Assembly (NCBI GenBank): GCA_009839635.1
Contig: VXPJ01000155.1
Span: 1-13,850, forward strand
Direction: 5' to 3'
Length of the DNA stretch: 13,850 nucleotides
Origin: Pseudomonadota bacterium
GTDB lineage: Bacteria; Pseudomonadota; Gammaproteobacteria; UBA4575
The notes under the pieces: generated by a model
Told to the model about the DNA's origin: nothing
The model's database searches: none
Seen by the model: the letters and a program-made list of their open reading frames with translations, nothing else
Shown here: one piece after another, positions 13,819 through 13,850 of the stretch
How the letters are laid out: each line of letters begins with the position of its first letter
Numbering within the stretch: position 1 is the stretch's first letter
Position numbers and translations under genes: made by a program

Positions 13819-13850
13819 AATCTCTTTTCAGATGGGGACGTAAAATGGAT
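13819..13850 (-). pseudogene. cbbQ: 5' fragment of cbbQ frame with in-frame TGA
   Basis: On the - strand, codons from 13848 read Pro-Phe-Tyr-Val-Pro-Ile, then TGA at 13830-13828, then Lys-Glu-Ile into the intact ATPase domain. The residues before and after the stop both match the conserved N-terminal region of CbbQ, so the frame is correct and a single base change (GGA to TGA) would explain it. The true start lies beyond the window. Confidence 0.6.

Noticed and set aside
13828..13830. UGA recoding (as glycine or selenocysteine) across the genome
   Set aside because: Several genes in the window end with TGA at their expected family lengths, and the position is normally Gly rather than Cys, so general recoding or Sec is not supported.

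Overview
The window looks like chromosomal DNA from a betaproteobacterium, probably a chemolithoautotroph of the Nitrosomonadales/Gallionellales/Thiobacillus kind. This is inferred from gene content: fis-purH-purD close to accC, a complex I NDUFA9-like gene next to cca, a MidA/NDUFAF7-type methyltransferase beside a pteridine reductase, and a CbbQ/NirQ/NorQ-type AAA+ ATPase at the right edge, which usually accompanies RuBisCO or nitric oxide reductase genes. No species can be named. No tRNA, rRNA, insertion sequence, CRISPR array or prophage was seen.

Left part (1-4265, + strand): the 3' end of accC (biotin carboxylase), about 500 bp with no convincing gene, then fis, purH and purD. Fis is a nucleoid protein. 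PurH and PurD are purine biosynthesis enzymes: PurD makes GAR early in the pathway and PurH makes IMP at its end.

Middle part (4266-10415) alternates strands, with almost no space at convergent junctions: an NDUFA9-like NAD(P)-binding protein (+), a lipoprotein zinc aminopeptidase (-), cca (+), uppP (-), a MidA-family methyltransferase (-, upstream of uppP in the same unit) and a pteridine reductase (+). These serve respiratory-complex upkeep, tRNA 3'-end synthesis, the cell-wall lipid carrier cycle and pterin reduction.

Right part (10438-13850): ferredoxin-NADP reductase and a Rieske ferredoxin on the - strand. They diverge from a small conserved-looking protein, a cysteine-rich protein of unknown function and a uracil-DNA-glycosylase-fold protein on the + strand; the last two overlap by one base. 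This redox/DNA-glycosylase neighbourhood is the best candidate for an undescribed functional unit. The window ends inside cbbQ (- strand), whose reading frame is broken by an in-frame TGA where relatives have glycine.

Active-site departures from well-known families were read directly from the sequence: His for the conserved Asn in the AccC active site, Glu for the first Asp of the Cca DxD motif together with a lost HD motif in Cca, and the nonsense codon in cbbQ.
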